DNA of 64,000 nucleotides. Origin: an uncultured Phascolarctobacterium sp. GTDB lineage: Bacteria > Bacillota > Negativicutes > Acidaminococcales > Acidaminococcaceae. Shown here one piece after another: positions 61,371 through 64,000 of this stretch (its first letter is position 1; every line of letters begins with the position of its first letter). The stretch covers positions 62,001 through 126,000 of the forward strand of contig UQXH01000002.1 in assembly GCA_900545025.1 (NCBI GenBank). Direction: 5' to 3'. The position numbers were made by a program, and so were the translations under genes. Under the pieces are notes generated by a model. The model was given only the letters and a program-made list of their open reading frames with translations. It did not search any database and was not told the origin of the DNA.

Positions 61371-61841
61371 GTGAAAATCAAAAAATTAACCGGTAAACTT
61401 ATTGCCATTGATATGTATAACTGCAGCGCGGCTATCCTCAATGACGCAGATGCCGCAGAAAAAGCTCTGGAGCAGGCATGCCTGAACTTTTGTATGCAGC
61501 CTTGCCAGATTATCCGCAACCAAGAAGAAGATCAGAATGAATACTCTCTTTTTGCCATTTGTAAGCAAGGTCATGTAACTTTGCACGTTTATCCAGAAGA
61601 AGGCTTTGTAGCAGCAGACGTTTACAGCTGTTACGAAAATTCCGACCCTGCCGGTATGGCACGTCACCTGCGTATTTATCTGGATGCCGATAAATCTAAG
61701 ATTACCTTGTTGGACCGCGGCGATTTTGGTACAGAAAGCGATATGAAGCCTCACCGTCGTTCTAATATAAAATTTATCCGTCGTACCCAGAATTTTGGCG
61801 GCAAACTGAAAAAAATGATGATGAAACCACGTTCTATATAA
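61371..61841 (+). CDS. SpeD-fold protein lacking the pyruvoyl-forming serine
   Basis: A 156-residue homolog of prokaryotic S-adenosylmethionine decarboxylase. It aligns well: KLIAIDMYNCSAAILND, then CKQGHVTLHVYPEEGFVAADVYSCYENSDP, corresponding to the canonical ESHLTIHTWPEYGYAAIDLFTCG. Position 67 is Gly (codon GGT at 61569-61571) and 66 is Gln where active enzymes have Ser and Glu; the His (72) and Cys (84) equivalents are kept. Without that serine no pyruvoyl cofactor can form. The C-terminal tail RRSNIKFIRRTQNFGGKLKKMMMKPR is strongly basic (abbreviated). It has a GTG start with GAGGAG upstream. Confidence 0.78.
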   Translation: MKIKKLTGKLIAIDMYNCSAAILNDADAAEKALEQACLNFCMQPCQIIRNQEEDQNEYSLFAICKQGHVTLHVYPEEGFVAADVYSCYENSDPAGMARHLRIYLDADKSKITLLDRGDFGTESDMKPHRRSNIKFIRRTQNFGGKLKKMMMKPRSI

Positions 61842-61868
61842 AAAAAGCTGCCTCAAGGCAGCTTTTTT
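61841..61868 (+). terminator. Terminator after the SpeD-like gene
   Basis: Twelve-base arms (61841-61852 and 61857-61868) around TCAA, ending in six T residues. It isolates this gene from the HAD gene downstream. Confidence 0.9.
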
Positions 61869-61896
61869 CTTATCTGCACAAAACAGGAGGAAGATT

Positions 61897-62589
61897 ATGA
61901 AATACCTTTTCTGGGACATTGACGGCACACTGCTGTTAACAGGCGGTGCCGGAGCCAATGCCATGCTTGATGTTATTAAAGAGCATTATTTCCTGAAAGA
62001 TTTTAGATTTAATAAATCTCTGGCCGGTCGTACTGACCCGGAAATAATCAAGGAAGCAGTCAAACAAATCAAAGGCCGCTGCAGCGCTGCTGACGCTGCC
62101 AGCCTGCTGATACGCTATCATATGCTGCTGCCGGAATATCTCAACCGTTATCAAGGCGCAATACTGAAAAATGTACAAACAACATTAGAGTATTTCTCTC
62201 AGCCTGAGCTTGGTTATAAAAACTGCCTGCTTACCGGCAACACCAAGACCGGTGCCAAATTTAAACTTGCTCATTACGGGCTGGATAAATATTTTGATTT
62301 CGACGCCAGTGTCTTCGGTGAACTTAGCGAAGACCGCCGTGAACTTGCCAAGATAGCCTGGCAGCGGTTTTATGCCCAAAACCCAGCTGTCAGCACAAAC
62401 GATTTTATCTTTATCGGCGATACTCCCAACGATGTTATCTGCGCTAAAGCCATTGACGCACGCTGTCTGGTAGTCCTCTGGGGCTCTCATTATCAGAAAG
62501 AAGATTTCACTCCGACACAGCCTTGGCAGATTATAGATGCTCTGCCAGATAATCCTAAGCAGCTGCAGAAGCTGTTTGAAGAAAATTAA
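61897..62589 (+). CDS. HAD-superfamily phosphatase (phosphoglycolate phosphatase-like)
   Basis: A 230-residue HAD hydrolase. Motif I FWDIDGTLLLTGGAG (nucleophile Asp8), motif II LLTGNTKTG, motif IV FIGDTPNDVICAKA. The alpha-helical cap between motif I and II marks a class I enzyme like phosphoglycolate or pyrophosphatase PpaX. AGGAGG ribosome-binding site. The substrate is unknown. Confidence 0.85.
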   Translation: MKYLFWDIDGTLLLTGGAGANAMLDVIKEHYFLKDFRFNKSLAGRTDPEIIKEAVKQIKGRCSAADAASLLIRYHMLLPEYLNRYQGAILKNVQTTLEYFSQPELGYKNCLLTGNTKTGAKFKLAHYGLDKYFDFDASVFGELSEDRRELAKIAWQRFYAQNPAVSTNDFIFIGDTPNDVICAKAIDARCLVVLWGSHYQKEDFTPTQPWQIIDALPDNPKQLQKLFEEN

Positions 62590-62604
62590 AAGGAATTTGT
62601 TATT

Positions 62605-63339
62605 ATGAAAAAATTTATTTTAACAGGCATACTCTTTTTATATTCTGTTACTGCCGCAGCCTACAGTAATGCAGATGTAGCTGCGGTAAGAGCTGGCAGC
62701 GACTGTATCGGCGGTGATTTATCAGGAGCAGATTTTTCCGGCTGTGACCTTTCCGGACGTAATTTCAGCGGCACAAATTTTTCTGAAGCACGTTTGGTGA
62801 AAACAAATCTTGCCAACAGCAATCTTGCCGGTGCAAAGTTTGCTCACGCTTTCCTGCAGCAGGCTAATCTGCGCGGAACCAGCGCGGCAAAGGCTGATTT
62901 CAGTTATGTTTCTGCACCGGAGGCAGACTTTACTAAAGCCAAGCTGCAGGGAGCAAAATTTTACCGCAGCCAGCTGCGCGGCGCCAGCTTTTTAAACGCT
63001 GATTTACGCAGCATCAGCGCTGAAGAAGCCTCCTTAGACGGCATCAGCGCAGATTATGCTGATTTTTCTTATGCTAATATGCCTTACTGCTGGCTGTATA
63101 AAGCACAGCTGCGCAACACTATTTTTACCGGCGCGAATCTTTATAAAGCAAGAATGCAGCAAGCAGATCTTACCGAGGCTAATTTACGCAGCGCCAAGCT
63201 GGGACAGGCTTCTCTTTATCAGGCCAATCTGTCCGGTGCTGATTTTAACGCCGCTATCTTAGATAAAGCAGACTTACGCAGAGCTAATCTCACCTATACC
63301 GAATTCGGCACAGCCTTTAAAGACAATGCTAAATTCTAA
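62605..63339 (+). CDS. Exported pentapeptide-repeat protein
   Basis: A 244-residue protein: a signal peptide of about 20 residues (KKFILTGILFLYSVTAAA, cleavage probably after AAA), then about 40 pentapeptide repeats of the A(D/N)LXX type, such as GADFSGCDLSGRNFSGTNF and QADLTEANLRSAKLGQA. It folds as a right-handed quadrilateral beta-helix. No motif beyond the repeats tells its function; gyrase-protecting Qnr-like proteins are cytoplasmic, so export argues against that role. It is 16 bases after the HAD gene, possibly co-transcribed. Confidence 0.82.
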   Translation: MKKFILTGILFLYSVTAAAYSNADVAAVRAGSDCIGGDLSGADFSGCDLSGRNFSGTNFSEARLVKTNLANSNLAGAKFAHAFLQQANLRGTSAAKADFSYVSAPEADFTKAKLQGAKFYRSQLRGASFLNADLRSISAEEASLDGISADYADFSYANMPYCWLYKAQLRNTIFTGANLYKARMQQADLTEANLRSAKLGQASLYQANLSGADFNAAILDKADLRRANLTYTEFGTAFKDNAKF

Positions 63340-63348
63340 TTAATTATA

Positions 63349-63385
63349 AAAAAGACAGACACTTAAGTGTCTGTCTTTTTCTTTT
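63349..63385. terminator. Bidirectional terminator, pentapeptide gene / iadA
   Basis: Fourteen-base arms (63349-63362 and 63367-63380) around TTAA with a T-rich plus-strand tail. It serves both convergent genes. Confidence 0.9.
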
Positions 63386-63396
63386 ACAATTTATAT

Positions 63397-64000
63397 TTAT
63401 TCAAAACGGCCTTTCATCATTACGGCGCCGTCTAATACAGCAGTCTTACCTTTGGCAAAGACGCTGCAAATATTTAACTCTGCATCTAGAATCAAAAGAT
63501 CAGCATCGGCACCATCACAGATACAGCCTTTGCAGCCTTCTTTTGCCAGCAGCACTGCCGGTGTCGTCGTAAGAGGTTTCAGCGCTTCCGTAAGCGGCAT
63601 ACCACGGCGTACCAAGCTTTGCACAGTCTTATGCAGGTATTTCGGAGAAGCATAGGTCAGGCCGATACATTCTCCGTTAGCATCAAATTTAGGCTGACTG
63701 CCAAAAGCATCACTGGAAAGAGATACATGCTCAGCACTCACACCTTCTCTGTGCAGCAAATCAAAAAGTTTTTCCGCATTAACTTCCAATTCCTTATCAT
63801 CCGCACCGGCAGTGCAGTCCACATAGCCACCACGTTGAATCAGCTTGACGCCTGCATCAATAAGTTCGTCAGTTCTCAGCATATGGGTAGGCAAAAAGTT
63901 TTTTGCCGGTAAATCAGAGTTATCCAAAGCATAGAACAATGGCTCAAGCTTGCCTTTACCGCTGCCCATATGTAAGGTAACCAAGCCGGGAGTATTACTG
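63397..64000 (-). CDS. iadA: Isoaspartyl dipeptidase (beta-aspartyl peptidase), C-terminal part; 5' end outside window
   Basis: About 200 C-terminal residues of an amidohydrolase. Motifs: LVTLHMGSGKGKLEPLF (metal-site region), GGYVDCTAG, the catalytic Asp in SLSSDAFGSQPKFDANGE, and KGCICDGADADLLILDAELNICSVFAKGKTAVLDG (abbreviated), as in IadA. It hydrolyses isoaspartyl dipeptides. The frame is open at 64000, so the start lies beyond the window. Confidence 0.85.
   Translation of the reverse strand, partial: SNTPGLVTLHMGSGKGKLEPLFYALDNSDLPAKNFLPTHMLRTDELIDAGVKLIQRGGYVDCTAGADDKELEVNAEKLFDLLHREGVSAEHVSLSSDAFGSQPKFDANGECIGLTYASPKYLHKTVQSLVRRGMPLTEALKPLTTTPAVLLAKEGCKGCICDGADADLLILDAELNICSVFAKGKTAVLDGAVMMKGRFE

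Noticed and set aside
1..64000. CRISPR arrays, tRNA or rRNA genes, insertion sequences, prophage or toxin-antitoxin genes
   Set aside because: No direct-repeat arrays, transposase or integrase motifs, or tRNA-like clover-leaf sequences were seen on reading; short or degenerate cases could be missed.

Overview
The window is a gene-dense chromosomal segment of a low-to-mid GC anaerobic member of the Bacillota. Gene order supports this: rpsP-khpA-ylqD-rimM-trmD with ffh, ylxM, ftsY and smc upstream. So does the metabolism: an [FeFe] hydrogenase, an electron-transfer flavoprotein whose alpha subunit carries a ferredoxin domain, and a class 1B dihydroorotate dehydrogenase. A Negativicutes host is my guess, but no marker in the window proves it. 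Almost everything is housekeeping or metabolism. I see no phage, insertion sequence, CRISPR array, tRNA or rRNA.

Layout. 1-14.5 kb (minus strand): a radical SAM gene and a DNA-deoxyinosine glycosylase gene, then smc-ftsY; a consensus promoter then drives ylxM-ffh-rpsP-khpA-ylqD-rimM-trmD and a SPOUT-type methyltransferase gene; rplS has its own promoter and terminator; then lepB-rbgA-rnhB-yraN-comM. 14.6-17.7 kb: a HAD phosphatase and a membrane protein, divergent from yhdT-panF (pantothenate uptake). 17.7-21.1 kb: thiS-thiF-thiG-thiH-tenI for the thiamine thiazole, behind a consensus promoter and a terminator-type leader that lacks a TPP aptamer. 21.3-22.7 kb: an OxlT-like MFS carrier under a ZTP (pfl) riboswitch. 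22.9-27.6 kb: rbsKDACB. 27.7-32.8 kb: etfB-etfA, a 64-residue protein, pyk and an orphan helical protein. 32.8-37.6 kb: dnaE and a sodium:solute symporter. 37.9-41.4 kb: a NuoF-tail/GltD-like flavoprotein and an [FeFe] hydrogenase. 41.5-51.3 kb: pyrB-pyrC-carA-carB-pyrK-pyrD-pyrF-pyrE behind a PyrR-type attenuator. 51.4-56.1 kb: an acyltransferase, then a bioY operon with a hotdog protein, a thiolase and an acyl-adenylating enzyme. 56.1-61.2 kb: recD2-comF-permease-dinB. 61.3-64 kb: a SpeD-fold protein, a HAD phosphatase, an exported pentapeptide-repeat protein and the end of iadA.

The observations I would follow first are these. (a) The SpeD homolog is driven by a perfect sigma-A promoter but has Gln-Gly where AdoMet decarboxylases have the self-cleaving Glu-Ser. 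(b) The two-gene hydrogenase locus resembles the functionally unresolved glutamate-synthase-linked (group A2) class. (c) The bioY-linked hotdog/thiolase/ligase operon has a possible BirA operator over its promoter, and its thiolase seems to lack the second catalytic cysteine. (d) The thiS leader is an attenuator of unknown ligand. (e) The ZTP riboswitch has a terminator that directly consumes its conserved 3' motif.
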